Below are positions 1-11,130 of a stretch of DNA of 64,000 nt, piece after piece. Every line of letters starts with the position of its first letter. The first letter of the stretch is position 1. Position numbers and translations under genes: made by a program. The notes under the pieces were generated by a model that saw nothing but the letters and a program-made list of their open reading frames with translations, was not told the DNA's origin and made no database searches. Source of the stretch: Epicoccum nigrum (taxonomy: Eukaryota > Ascomycota > Dothideomycetes > Pleosporales > Didymellaceae); assembly GCA_002116315.1 (NCBI GenBank), contig KZ107838.1:496001-560000 (forward strand). Reading direction: 5' to 3'.

Positions 1-1
1 C

Positions 2-337
2 GCCACCACCAGCACCCTTTCCACGCCTGTCGGCGGCCTGACCGTGACCGGCCACACGCTCAGCTACGACTGGTCCTATCTTGTCAGTAGCACCGGCCGG
101 GGGCCGCCTAACGTCCAGTGTACGCTCAAGACCACGCTGTACAGCGGGTTCACGGTTCAGAGCTGGACAAGGCGCGCGTCAGCGGGCGGGAAGGGCCACG
201 TTAGTGAGACATTCGATGCGAACACCTCAGGTGGAACTGTGGCAATTAACTTCGAGTGTACGGGAGATGCGGGCACGGCGGTCGTGAATGCGGGGGTAGC
301 TATCGATAATGTGGAGTATACAGGGACGGTGGCCTAG
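2..337 (+). CDS. C-terminal end of a probable secreted beta-sandwich protein (partial)
   Basis: An open frame enters from the left edge and stops at TAG 335-337, giving the last ~111 residues. It is rich in Thr, Ser and Gly, has alternating hydrophobic strands and two cysteines, and ends in the pattern 'GVAIDNVEYTGTVA'. That ending is typical of jelly-roll carbohydrate-binding-like domains at the C-terminus of secreted fungal proteins, where an 'xIDNVxx' strand closes the fold. The start and the rest of the protein lie outside the window, so no signal peptide can be seen. Family assignment is by pattern only; secretion is inferred from composition. Confidence 0.5.
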   Translation, partial: ATTSTLSTPVGGLTVTGHTLSYDWSYLVSSTGRGPPNVQCTLKTTLYSGFTVQSWTRRASAGGKGHVSETFDANTSGGTVAINFECTGDAGTAVVNAGVAIDNVEYTGTVA

Positions 338-735
338 AGGGGACATAGAATCTAGTTATCGGGAATGTATAGTATCATTAGAGTACATGAGAATGACGAT
401 ATACGTACTGATAAGTCTCGAGACAGTTTTGGACAGGCAGAATTTGTAGCTACTTCGAAATGTTGGGATTCTGTGGATGTCGAATGTGGTCTGTGGCGAC
501 GGGGAGCGATACCTAGAGCTTCTCAACAGCAGAAGTCGCTATCCAGGACCCCAGAAATTCTTCCACGCCTGGCTATAGTGGTTCACACAGGTTAGTAGCA
601 ATAATGTGATTGGCGGAAAAACAATTCCCCAATCTTCCTCGAGTCCCAATATAAACAGCCGTACATCGACGTCGCCGTACTATGTGTACGGAAAGAATGC
701 CACCTACCCCAAAACGAGACTCCCCTCAGCGAAAG
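338..735. other. intergenic region, 3' flank of the edge gene and promoter side of the GH43 gene
   Basis: No supported gene. In-frame ATG codons at 682 and 697 precede the chosen GH43 start at 736, so part of this stretch could be coding if an upstream start is used. Confidence 0.5.
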
Positions 736-2477
736 ATGCCTACCTTCCAAAACCCCATCATCCGCGGCTTCAACCCGGACCCTACCATCTGTACCGTTCC
801 TCCTGCCACCCCTGGTGGAAGCACAACATTCTATCTCAGCACATCGACATTCGAGTACTTCCCTGGCTGTGCCATCTACCGGTCCACAGACGCTATCAAC
901 TGGCAGCTAATAGGCCACGCCCTCACGCGGCCATCTCAGCTCAACCTCCGAACCGTGGAGCCAGGCGCCGGAAGCTGGGCATCCACACTGCGGTACCGCG
1001 CGGATCAGAAGCGCTGGTACCTATTCAACGGCGTGTTCCAGCGCTACCGCCCCGGCAGCGATGAGCGGATCTTCCCGCGCGGGTTCTACGTCTGGGCTGA
1101 GGATATCGAGGCGGACGGTGCGTGGAGTGAGCCTGTCTTTTTCGATAATCCGGGGTTCGATCAGGATATCTTCTGGGACGACGATGGCAGGACGTACCTC
1201 TCTGCTACTGTGCGGATCGCGGATAGGGCGCCGGACAGCATGTTGAAGGACTTTGCGATTCACATCTCGGAGATTGATTTGACCACGGGTAGAACGCTGT
1301 CGCCGCCGGTGTGTATTCGACAGAGTAAGTTCGGGGTTGCTGAGGGGAGTCATATTGTGAAGAAAGATGGGTGGTACTATCTGTTTGTTGCTGAGGGAGG
1401 GACAGAGGCGGGGCATCAAGAGTGGGTATTTAGGAGCAAGGAGGGAGTTTTTGGGCCGTGGGAGAGCCAGGGGAAACCGTTGTGGTATAATGGAGGTGAC
1501 GAGGAGGTTCAGCGAACGGGCCATGCTGATATCTTTGAGGATGGTGAGGGCCGGTGGTGGGGCGTGTTTTTAGGCGTGAGACCCGTGAAGCGCGGAGACC
1601 GGTATTTGGAGCCTCAACTAGGTGAGGACTTTTTTTATGAGTTTCTGCCTGAGAACTGACGAAAGCAGGGCGCGAGACATTCCTTGTCAAAGTCGAGTGG
1701 GTTGATGGATGGCCAATTTTCAATAATGGGAAGAACATCACATTTGAAACCGAAGGACGTGATGAGATCACTCAGCACGTACTCCAAGCAAAGCCGGACG
1801 GCGTCCGATGGCGCGCAGCGCTGAACCTGGCTAGCGATACTCTCGAGCTGGGTTGGTACCAGAAGAACACCCCACTCAAGCCATGTCACTCGTACACTGA
1901 ACGACCGGGTTACTTGCGACTGCACGGCGGCTGCTACGACCTTGCTTGTCCCGAAGCACCAGCTCTTCTCTTACGGAAACAAGAGAGCTTCCATGACTAT
2001 TTTTCTGCGACTCTCGACTTCAAGGCCAGCCGCAAAGGGTACGAAGCTGGGGTGACGGTGTGGTGGAACATGTACTCGTACGCATCGATTGGAATCACAG
2101 CCATTGTCCAAGATGATACACTGGTACAGACTGTAGTTTGCAAAAGACCCACTGGAGTGGCGGGGAAAATGTCGACGACGTATCCAGCGCTGGAGGATCC
2201 CCAGAACGGGTTCGATGCATCCAAACCTTCTCAACTGACCGCTCAAGCCACTCTGGTCTCGTACACCATGACGCTTTCGCAGGGCTCCACCAGGTGGAGT
2301 TTTGTCTTCGATACCGAGGATTTATGCATCGTGCCACCAGTAGGCGGCGCGTTCACGGGGACGATGTTTGGCATCTACTCGTTTGGATGCTGGGAGCCGG
2401 TGCTCGATCCAGCCGACTTTAAAGACATCCTTATACGTGAGCAAAGTGATTCTTCGGGAGACGTAAGTGTGTCTTGA
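736..2477 (+). CDS. Glycoside hydrolase family 43 protein (beta-xylosidase/arabinofuranosidase type), intracellular
   Basis: Two exons, 736-1621 and 1669-2477, around a 47-nt intron (GTGAGG donor, CTGAC branch, GCAG acceptor). The join restores 'LGRETFLV', the conserved link between the catalytic propeller and the C-terminal beta-sandwich. Product 564 aa. The five-bladed propeller starts with 'GFNPDP' (residues 11-16), whose Asp15 is the expected catalytic base; 'FDQDIFWDDDG' (141-151) carries the pKa-modulating Asp; 'AEGSH' (202-206) carries the expected acid Glu203. 'HADIFEDGEGRWWGVFLG' fits the GH43_11-like xylosidase group. The C-terminal half resembles the GH43 C2 beta-sandwich. No signal peptide is visible, so it probably acts in the cytoplasm on imported xylo- or arabino-oligosaccharides. 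ATGs at 682 and 697 are alternative starts; 736 was chosen because MPTFQNP begins directly before the family core. The exact substrate is not certain. Confidence 0.85.
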
Positions 2478-3185
2478 GGTTGACGACGCATGGGAGGTGG
2501 ACAGTGTACGAATTCGAGACTTGGAGTATCAATTGCACGGCATGACAGCCTAAGGTCGAAAAAGCAGCCTGGAGAGGAACACTATGTCTTGTCACCCTTT
2601 TTCAAAAAGCCAATAGCCGGTCCGATTACTATTCTGGTAGTGCAAGAAAGCTATTGTCATCAGAACACCTATGCGCCATCCGTCTGCTAGGTCAGTTTGC
2701 TTGAAAGTCTTGTTTTCAAAGGGCTGCATACCTGGCGAAGGTGGATCTCAAGTCTGAGTCTCTTGGAAGTTTGCGATAAATGCTTGCACTTATATTAATT
2801 CGTCCTCCACTGCAATGTGCTTCATAGCTGTTCAGGAAATCGAAGTTCAAACACTGCTATCGTGGATTACTTGACTGAGAGAGGTGGCACTGTAAAATTA
2901 GACCATCACGAAGACGGCATGCACGACCAGAGAATACAAACCTGATATTTTCACTGATAAAGACGAAGAACTGTACGATGGAGGACTGGCCGGCTAAATG
3001 CTCCATGGGAGTCCCAGTATGGTATCTAGCGCGCCGCGGCTCAGAACAACCTACCTTCCCAATCGAGCAATCATCCGTGCAGGCGTTCAATGCAATCAGC
3101 AACCTCGATCAAAAAACCGTGGAGTTGGTTTTGCGATAGACTGTGCTGACTGGTAAGTTTCGCTAGACGCAGCATCGTTTTCATA
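2478..3185. other. intergenic region between the GH43 gene and the MFS pseudogene
   Basis: No gene found. An intact transporter should have an N-terminal tail and first membrane segment here, but neither is recognisable in any frame. A GTAAGT at 3153 could be the remains of a donor site of a lost first exon. Confidence 0.4.
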
Positions 3186-4491
3186 ATGTCTTTGTTCACC
3201 TGGGCTCAGTTCTCAGTCTATCGCATCTTCGATGCAACCCTACTTGTCTCCATCTGGGAGCTCGGCGAAGTCCTCGGCCTGCTCGTCGTGGCGCCTCTAT
3301 CGGAGACCTGAGGTCGATTGCCAGTTTACCATACGGCCAACGTGCTGTTCGTTGTCTTCAGTATCATAGCTGCGAGAAGTACCTCCATGGGCATGTTGAT
3401 CGCCATGCGCTTCCTACTGGGTGTGAGTGTAGCGAGTACGGTTGTGAATCCGTGTATCGTGGGCGATATGTTTCGAGAAGAAGAGAGAGGGAAGGCGTTG
3501 AGCGTCATGGGCATGATACCCTTTATTGCACCGGTAGTGGGTCCCTCGATAGGAGGGGTGGTGTCCGAGGCACTGGGCTGGCGCTGGACGTTCTGGCTCA
3601 TTGCGATTATCGCAGGACCTTTGCAGATTCTGCTCTTCGCTACGTTCCGAGAGACATATTGTGTGAGGATACTGGATATTGAGACTGCAAAGTTGAGGAA
3701 GAAGACCGGTACTATGTGCTTGAGGTCGAAGCATGCGAAATCGGAGGGAGTCACACAGGTACCAATCAAGACTATGCTGAGGCCCTTGGGGCTGCTAATT
3801 TACTAATCAGTAGTGCTGCTTGTGGGCATTATCAGCGGTGTTGGTATGAGCCTGGTGTATGTCATAATAACATCGCTCCCAGAGGTGTACGAAAAGATCT
3901 ACAGCTTCAACAAGAGCATTGTGGGTCTGACCTACTGGGGTCTTGGTAAGATAAGCCGCACCAGAGCTACGAATGTATGGCTTACATGTGATAGGTATTG
4001 GCATGATTCTCAGCACTCTCACTGTGGGACCGTTCGTGGACTGGTATCTTCTCCGGCGAACCCGCATGGGGACCGAGTCTACAGAGTGCCGCCTTCCTCC
4101 CATGATCCTTGGGAGTACGCTCATACCTTTCGGGGTGTTGGCATTTGGCTGGGTTGTGCAACTGGTATTGCACTGGATTGCGCCCATATTTTTTTCAAGC
4201 CCTGTCGGATACGGATTTGTAGCTATCGCCATCTCAGCCTGGAGTTACCTGGTTGACGCCTTTGGCATCTACTCGGCGTCAGCGACGGCTGCAACGGTGC
4301 TCTTGAGAAACGCAGGTGCGGCATGTTTGCCCCTTGCAGGGCCTGCACTTGTCGCAAAGATTGAATGGGGATGGGGACTTGGCGTGCTGGCGTTGCTAGG
4401 ATTCTTGACTGTCCCCGTCACTATTGCGCTGATGTACATGGGCGAGCGGCTGCGATTGCTGAAGACCCATAGAAGAATGATAGCAGTTTGA
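3186..4491 (+). pseudogene. MFS transporter (DHA1-type), disrupted
   Basis: The frame encodes most of a major facilitator. 'TLLVSIWELGEVLG' and 'APLSE' lead into 'GRLPVYHTANVLF' (TM2-3 and loop); 'MRFLLG', 'DMFREEERGKA' and 'GPSIGG' follow; and after a clean 49-nt intron (3946-3994) 'WSYLVDAFGIYSASATAA' ends the second half. Two in-frame stops break it: TGA at 3309-3311 in the conserved PLSE-x-YGR loop, and TAA at 3804-3806 at the start of TM7. The reading frame itself does not shift. The N-terminus with TM1 is missing. The family exports drugs or small molecules by proton antiport, but this copy cannot give a full transporter. No GT-AG intron removes either stop without losing conserved residues. 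Sequencing error at both stops is possible but less likely. Confidence 0.75.
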
Positions 4492-5236
4492 AGCGGAAAC
4501 ACACGACGATAGCCATTCCACAGAGTTGAACTGGTTGCTGTGTTTCTGTGACGTGCTTGCTGTTCGAGCAGCCAGAGCTACGTCATGGTGCATGTGAGAG
4601 GCAGGCAGTAACCACCTGCCCACTATACACACTAGCAAGACGGCACCTGGGCAGAGTCTGCTGCTGTTCACGAGCACGTACGATGTGCTGCAAACATCGA
4701 AGGGTAGGGTCGAACGGAAAATAGTGGCATGGTAACGGGTCGTCACCATCTAGCGAGTGCACAATGTAGCAGGGTTAGGTCAAGCCCAGCGGGAGAGCTA
4801 CAGTCGTTAGGCAGATCTTGACCCCGTTAAACCAGGCTTTGGCAGTGATTAGACCTCCCGAAGACCCTTCTGCGTTGGGCTCACTGCTACCCGTGGACTG
4901 CTGAGTTGTGCCTGAGGGTGCCTAGCCATCATGCTCCAAGTCGACAGGCATGCAGCATGCTACAGTACTTTCTAGTGCAAATGGATGTGCATGAATTGGG
5001 TTCCCCGATCACATGCGTGCAGAGCCCCACCGAACACCCGCTAATTGTACCGGTCAGGCTGCGGCAGATATGACAGCGGTGGGCTGGAGCACACTGGAGA
5101 CAGCAGTGCTGGCAACATGGAGAGCATTCGATGCACGCGCAACAGCAGCTGAGGGGCTGCGAGTTGTTTTCCTTATACCTCTCTGCATGCAAGTGCCGAG
5201 CAGCTGCGCTGTGGCTAGCGTGCTAGACTTAATGCT

Positions 5237-5266
5237 GTTGTGGTGGTGGTGGTGGTGATGGTGGTG
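5237..5266. repeat. (TGG)n microsatellite
   Basis: Imperfect TGG repeat in the intergenic region, interrupted by one GATGG. Confidence 0.8.
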
Positions 5267-5436
5267 CGCGTGGTTAGGGCTTGTGGTACGTCATTGTTGG
5301 GTATGGGCATGGTCGTCCAAGGCCAGATGCCTGCGCATCCACCCCACTCGCTGCAGTCGACGGCGGACGGACTCGCTCCATAACGTCAGGCACTTGCAGC
5401 CTGCTTGCACACTCGGATTCCTGCTTATTCTTCCTC

Positions 5437-5465
5437 ATTCTCGTTCTCGTTCTCGTTCTCTCTCG
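5437..5465. repeat. (CTCGTT)n microsatellite
   Basis: Three to four copies of CTCGTT running into CTCTCTCG in the putative 5' leader of the R/E/D-rich gene. Confidence 0.75.
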
Positions 5466-5640
5466 CGACTGTTGCTCTGCTGCTGCTTCTGCACCTGCAC
5501 CTGCACCTGCTCGTGCTCATAACTGCCCCGCCGCCAGTGCTGTCGCTGCAGCTACCGGTACCAGCACCCTCTCATCCTCCTCCATCCTCCGCCCTCTCCT
5601 CGCCGAGACCCCCGGCCCTCTTCCCCAGCCCGCCCGCGCC

Positions 5641-7614
5641 ATGTCGCGCCGCTACCCCACCGCCGAGCTGTACGAGGAGCGCGAGCGCGACTTCTACCGC
5701 AACGGCAAACGCAGCGATCGCAACTACGAGGAGCTCGACCTGGAGCTCCGCCGCGGCAGCGACCCGCGCCGCAGTGCCCCGGACTTCTTCCGCGACGACC
5801 GAACCACGGCGGGGCCCATGGTCCTGCGCGGACGTGACCGCGACGACGACACCTTCTCACGGGCGCCGCCCCGCAGTCGCCGCAGCGGCTTCGACGACGA
5901 AGATGACGCCATCACTATTCGCAGCCGACCCCCACCCCCGCCGTCTTCGGTGAGGGAGCGCGACATTGACGACTTCAGCCTGCGCCGTAGCGACACAGGC
6001 GGCCGTGGACGCCGCGAGGTCGAGCGCGAGAAGGAGGAGCTCGACGTCACCATCAGACGCCGCGAGCAGTCCCGCGGCCCACCGCCCTCGGAAGCCCGCG
6101 AACGCGACATTCCCTTCCGCCGCGGCGACGGTGCTCGCCCGCGCGAGGTCAGCCTGGAGAGAGACGACGTCCGCTTCCGGGGCCGCGACGGCAGCATTGA
6201 TGTCCGTGCTACTCACAAAGAGTTCCACAGAGATGGCCGTGACGTTTCTGCCGAGCGGGGCTCCATTCGCTTTCAGGAGCGCGACGGCAACTTCGACATT
6301 CGCGCCTCGCGCCGCGACTTTAGTCGCAACGGCAGAGATCGCAGCGTCGAGCGCGACTCCCTGGTCATACGGGGCCGGGAGCGCTCTATGCCACCGCCGA
6401 GCTCCCGTGGAGAGCTGATCGCCCGCGAGCACGAGGAGTTCGTGGTTCGTCGCCCTCGCGAGCAGTCGAGAGGGCCTCGCGAGCGCGAAGTTATCAAGGA
6501 CGAGATAGTCATTCGCCGCATGGAAGAGCGCTCGCCGTCGCCAGAGCCCCTGCCGCCTCCACCACCGCCACCACCAATGCCGGAGCCAGAGATCCGACCT
6601 CCCATCATCCAGGAGATCATCACACATCACAGGCACATCGACCACGGTAGGTTGAGACTGCTGCATGGAAGTGCCAAGTCATGTCATGCTGACCATTTAC
6701 AGGCGTGGAGAGAGCTCGTTCGCCGACGCCTCCTCCACCCCCACCAGCACCCCCTTCTCCACCGCGCAACGAGCGCATCGAAATAGAAATCAACCGAAGA
6801 GAGTATGTCCGTCCCGAGCACGAGGAGACGAACCGCTACTGACCCCTTCTAGAACCAGGAAAGGTGGACGGTCGACTGAGTTCGAGGAGCTTGATATCGA
6901 GATTGATCGCAGCCGCAGTCGCGACTTTGAGGTAGGAGCCCGCTCGTCCTCCTTCAGCCCGCCCAGACGTCGTTACACTGCCCCTGCCCCTATCCCTGCC
7001 CCTGCCGATTCCCACTTCGAGATTGAAGCCGATTATTACAATCGCAAAGCTTTGGAGCGTGCCTACCCAGGCGAGGCGTGGAACGGTGCCACTACAGATT
7101 AAACCATAGTCGACGTTCCACCAGGCACTAAGCGAGTTCAATTGGAAGGAATCGGTGGCGGCGCACAGGAGATCACATGGCGGCGATACAACGGCGTCCG
7201 CCGTTCCAAGTTCGTCAGCGCCGAAGACGAACACACCGCTGACTTTCATACTCAGGTAAAACCAAAGAAGAAGGACATGTGGACAGAAGTTACGAAAGAT
7301 CTGGTCCTCCGTGAAGCCATTGATGGAATGGGATACAGGTGCGAGGAGACGGAAGACTTCTTCTATATCATGGAGTACCTTCGCTACGTACGTATTTTGT
7401 GCAGCCTCGAGACACCCGTGGCATGCTGATACCCTGACAGGAGGATGTCCTGCACCTCGTAGAGATATCCGATGATATCCGCCGCAGGCGCAAGTCGCGC
7501 ATAAGGGAGATCGAATTCGAGCGCGAAGAAATTCGCAGACCAAAATCTGCCTACGATGATCGATATTACGAGCACGAGGTAACATTTGACAGCCGACGCA
7601 GTCGATACCGCTAG
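5641..7614 (+). CDS. Arg/Glu/Asp-rich mixed-charge protein with conserved C-terminal domain; interrupted by an in-frame TAA
   Basis: Four exons: 5641-6646, 6703-6802, 6853-7387 and 7441-7614, with GT-AG introns of 56, 50 and 53 nt that all keep frame (604 codons plus the terminal stop). The first ~320 residues are repeats of R/E/D such as 'RDFYRNGKRSDR' and 'RERDGNFDIRASRRDF'; then a polyproline run, then a globular C-terminal part with 'IVDVPPGTKRVQLEG', 'EITWRRYNGVRRSKF' and 'DGMGYRCEETEDFFYIMEYL'. This resembles a conserved ascomycete family of unknown function (DUF8035-like, from memory). The TAA at 7100-7102 lies inside the conserved part, between 'NGATTD' and 'TIVDVPPGT', where relatives, as I remember them, have a Trp. 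Everything downstream stays open and correctly spliced. Either this is a recent nonsense mutation or sequencing error, or a 39-nt in-frame GT-AG segment (7086-7124) is spliced out. Confidence 0.7.
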
Positions 7615-8187
7615 ACGGCTGCATCTGCATCTGCAATGGAGCAACTTGACTCTCCGCCCGGCTATCTGGAACTGAGACTCGAAGGCGCGCGCACCGTGTA
7701 TCGGACCCGCACTGAATCTGGAACAAACTGTGGGCGACGGATGGATTGGAATTGTCTCGGCGAACATATGACACAGCCTCCGCAGGCCACCCGCATCGCC
7801 CTTGGGCTACACTCACGAACGCACAAGCGGCCCCAGCATGCAAAAAGTCTCGTCTTGACACCACACCTTACCTTGCCATACCATACCACACCATACCTTA
7901 CTCCGGCCTTTGCAGCGCTCGAGCAATGCCACACGAATCCATTACGAAGACACGGCCGCCTAACTTTTATCCATCCGGCGCACTCACGCAAGACTAATGA
8001 CTATGATGACTATGACTAGCATAACCCGGAGCGCGCAAAGAACGGGTCTCTTACTTTATTGGTTTTGGGGGTTTCCTTTTTATTTGGCTCTGTTCTATGA
8101 TCTCCATCCCCGTTCGCCTGGGGGCATCTTCCACTGTGCTGTGTGCTTGTTCTGCTAGGGCGAGGCCAGTCACAGAAAGGGCGGCAT

Positions 8188-8215
8188 GGATGGTTGGTTG
8201 GATGGATGGATGGAG
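8188..8215. repeat. (GGAT/GGTT)n microsatellite
   Basis: Imperfect tetranucleotide repeat in intergenic DNA. Confidence 0.7.
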
Positions 8216-9050
8216 GTACATAATTTTTTTCTTGCCTGCTTCCCAATCCCAATCCAGCGTTTTTGCCATTACACCTACAAGCCCGCTTGACTCTCAGGTA
8301 GTAAGACTGCCATTATTGGTGACAGGTCAAGCTTCTCATGTGTTTCCTGTTGAGTTTAGCGCAATGCAAGGTCAGGTGCCTACGGGTATCCTCCCCTGAC
8401 CTCCCATACACTGCCTATTTGTTCGTCGTTCTGAAGTGGTGGTCGTAAGTCTGCACGCTGTGTTCGTGTTGTGCAATGTTTCCTCAACTGGTTATGGTTT
8501 GTAGGCGCTTATTGCATCCCTGGTTGGGGATGGTGCGTGGTGAGCACTGAGGTCATGATGCTTTACATGTTTCTTGCGTTCGCGATCTTTGCAAATGAAT
8601 GGTAGGTGGTTATTTGTGTGCTCGTGTTCCCCAGGAACTAAGCGGGTGTTGTGCGCCGTACGCGTGTCTATGTGCTGGACCTCTTGCCTATGTTTTCTTA
8701 CGCCATCACTCTCGGAGTTTTGGTGGGAAGCGAACTCGAGCAGCGAGCGAGAAGGCAGATAATAGGCAGTCAGCCGTTTCTTAAATTGGTTTCATGACGG
8801 CCTATTTGACCCCCCACCCTTGTGTTTCTTGTTTTCCAAAAAAAGTTGGAGTCTGGCGAGTTAGTTCATCTTTCTTGCGTCTGGAGTGCTTGGTCCTTTG
8901 CGTGATAGAGTATCACAAACACCAAATCCAATGCTGTGTCTCTTTACGCGTATGTTCGACCTCTGCCCTATCTGCTACGCTATTCGCTCCTTGCATCGGC
9001 GCTGCTTCCGCAAGCTGCACCTCGAGGCCCCAACCACGTTCCTCAACGAC

Positions 9051-9058
9051 TATAAATA
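9051..9058 (+). promoter_or_regulatory. Candidate TATA element of the DOMON/b561 gene
   Basis: TATAAATA about 395 nt upstream of the ATG at 9446. It is a good match, but the distance implies a long leader and no transcription start is known. Confidence 0.25.
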
Positions 9059-9445
9059 CCATACATTCCAACGGCCAGTAGCCTGTTTCGCTGCACGTCA
9101 AGTCAGCATGTCCAATCACGGCCAGTCATGGCAGGGGCGCGTAACGATGTTCGCATTCCAGACCAGGGGTTTCACGTTGCGCAACCGCGCGCCAATCCAC
9201 AAGCAGAACAAAAAAAAGCAATTCGTCCTGACGGATGTGTCCGAACAATGTTTCACGACGACGTGAGGGGTGCGTCTGAGCAGGGTGTCTTGTGGATCCT
9301 GCGGGCGCTGTGTGGCTGGTACAGCTGCGCCTGCGTATAAGGTATGACGAGCTGCAGGCGCCTCTTGAAGGGTTGGTCTCCGTCACGTTCTTTCATCTTA
9401 CTACTCTGTTTTCTTCTATTCTGTTGTTGCAAGCGTCTGTTCGAG

Positions 9446-10944
9446 ATGGCAGCTTCCAAGTACGTTGCGCTCGCGGTCGTTCTTGCGCTCTTCTCCATCT
9501 CAACCTCTGTGCAGGCACAGAATGACAGTACACCCGCCCTGGCGGTTTCAACCTTCTACCTCGAAAAGACGGAAACACAGTTCTCGATAAACATAGCAAC
9601 TGAATCCAGTGATGTGTATATCTACTTCGCAAGCCCGGCGTACTCATGGGTTGGGTTCGGGTTCGGGCAGCAAATGGAGGACAGTTTGATGCTGATCATC
9701 TATCCGGATGCAGATGGCAACAGTAAGCTTGTAGGAACTACCAGCTATGTTCAAAAAGTGCTGATATTCGCAGACGTAACAATCTCCCCACGTGTAGGTC
9801 GGAAAGGCGGCGAGCCCGTCTTCACCAAAAATGTCGAGATCGAGGTCCTCGACGGCACAAGGATCGAAAACGATATGATGATCCTGCATGCCCGCTGTTC
9901 GGATTGCCGTGTTTGGCCCAATGGATACATCGATGCGACTTCCACCGATCAGCCCATGATATACGCTTTTGGAAGCGCATACGCATTACAATCCTCCTCG
10001 CCATCGGCAGATTTGAAGCGACATGTACGGTACGGACACTTCTCCATGGACATGACAGCGGCGACAGGGCGAGGCGGAGTTCCGTTGAAGAGCAATGCCA
10101 GTAATGGCGTACAAATGCAGGGTGACCTGATTAAGGATACGGATCGAAAAACACTGGCACACGCCCTGCTTGGTTGTTTGGTGATTTTTGTGCTCTGGCC
10201 GCTCAACGTGCTCATTGCCGGGTTCATGAAGGATATACGCATCCATATTGGGTTCTCACTGTCTCTGATAGTATGCTTGGGCGTAGCATATGGCGTGGGG
10301 ATCGCGACCTCGAACCAATACAATCGCGTATGTCCCCTCTCACACTATACCAGTACCCAGGCTAACAATCCCCGCAGTCAAAATCTTTCAACACGCCCCA
10401 CCAAGTCCTCGCCTTCATATCTCTGGCACCACTACTCCTAGTCTCCATCTTGCCCATCCCGAAAATCGCCTCTATCAACTGCCACATCCCGCGTCTCCAC
10501 GCCCCTCTCTCAAGCCTGACACTGACCCTCATTCTCGTCTCCGGCGGTCTGGGCCTACACCTTTCCCAGCAAGCCCGGCCCATTGTGCTGATCTACACCG
10601 CGCTCTCGCTCCTCCTGGTCATCTTCCTGGCCATCATCTCCGCAATCGTACGCCGCCGCGGTTCCGCATACGCGCGCGCCACGCAGCGTCTGCCCCTGCC
10701 CTCCGTACCGTCGGAGGAATTGGGGCTGGTAGGGAAGGAAGGCCGATCAGGGAGCGAGACAGGAAGCGCAGCTAGTCTGAAGGGGTTCCTGGACGAGAGT
10801 CGTAGGGAGGGTAGTCTGGGTGCCGCTGAGGGGACACCGCAGCGCAAGGTGTTTGTTGGCGGTGGCACAATGCCGGGGCCGCAGTACCTGCTGAATATGC
10901 ATCCCGGGGTGCCGGTCAATATCGGGAGCGGGCGGAGAATATAA
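9446..10944 (+). CDS. DOMON domain plus cytochrome b561-type membrane protein
   Basis: Two exons, 9446-10327 and 10378-10944, with a 50-nt intron (GTATGT donor, CTAAC branch, CGCAG acceptor); 482 aa. A signal peptide (residues ~1-23, ending VQA) is followed by a DOMON domain of the cellobiose-dehydrogenase cytochrome type (about 30-190; 'YSWVGFGFGQQMEDS', 'ILHARCSDCRVWPNG'). Then come about five membrane helices with His at the helix borders ('TLAHALLG', 'IRIHIGF', 'TPHQVLAF'), as in b561 cores that bind two haems. The C-terminal tail is cytosolic, Ser/Gly rich. By family, such proteins pass electrons across the plasma membrane between extracellular haem and cytosolic donors; this role is inferred. 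The start at 9446 was chosen because the signal peptide begins there, although the frame is open back to 9344. Confidence 0.85.
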
Positions 10945-11130
10945 TTCTTCTCGGAGTGTCCTCTTTTCTGTTTAGGTGTATGTAGCAGTTCAGATAGCAA
11001 TTTGAGTCTATTCGAAGAATTGTGATCATGGCCCGTACGCCGACGATGCAACCTCCACCAATGCTCATTTTATTCTGGAAGTATAATATCATGCTAATGA
11101 CGACTAAGTTTGTGCCCACGAACTTAGCTC

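Larger units (their letters stand above)
4492..5640. other. intergenic region with low-complexity pyrimidine-rich leader
   Basis: No gene supported. It holds a (TGG)n tract at 5237-5266, a (CTCGTT)n tract near 5437-5465 and short CTG/CACCTG runs just before the next gene. The upstream frame is open back to 5281, but its composition is that of a C/T-rich 5' leader, so I treat it as untranslated. Confidence 0.5.
7615..9445. other. long intergenic region
   Basis: No gene supported in 1.8 kb. It includes the 3' flank of the R/E/D-rich gene, CCATAC/CCTTAC repeats near 7862-7905, a (GGAT)n tract at 8188-8215 and, before the DOMON gene, TATAAATA at 9051-9058. Confidence 0.5.

Noticed and set aside
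3757..3807. Possible GT-AG intron (GTACCA...ATCAG) that would remove the second stop of the MFS gene
   Set aside because: The next codon in frame would be TAG, and the removed part is conserved transporter sequence.
5281..5640. In-frame extension upstream of the R/E/D-rich gene
   Set aside because: C/T-rich low-complexity leader sequence; the natural start MSRRYPTAELYEERE at 5641 begins the family-like sequence.
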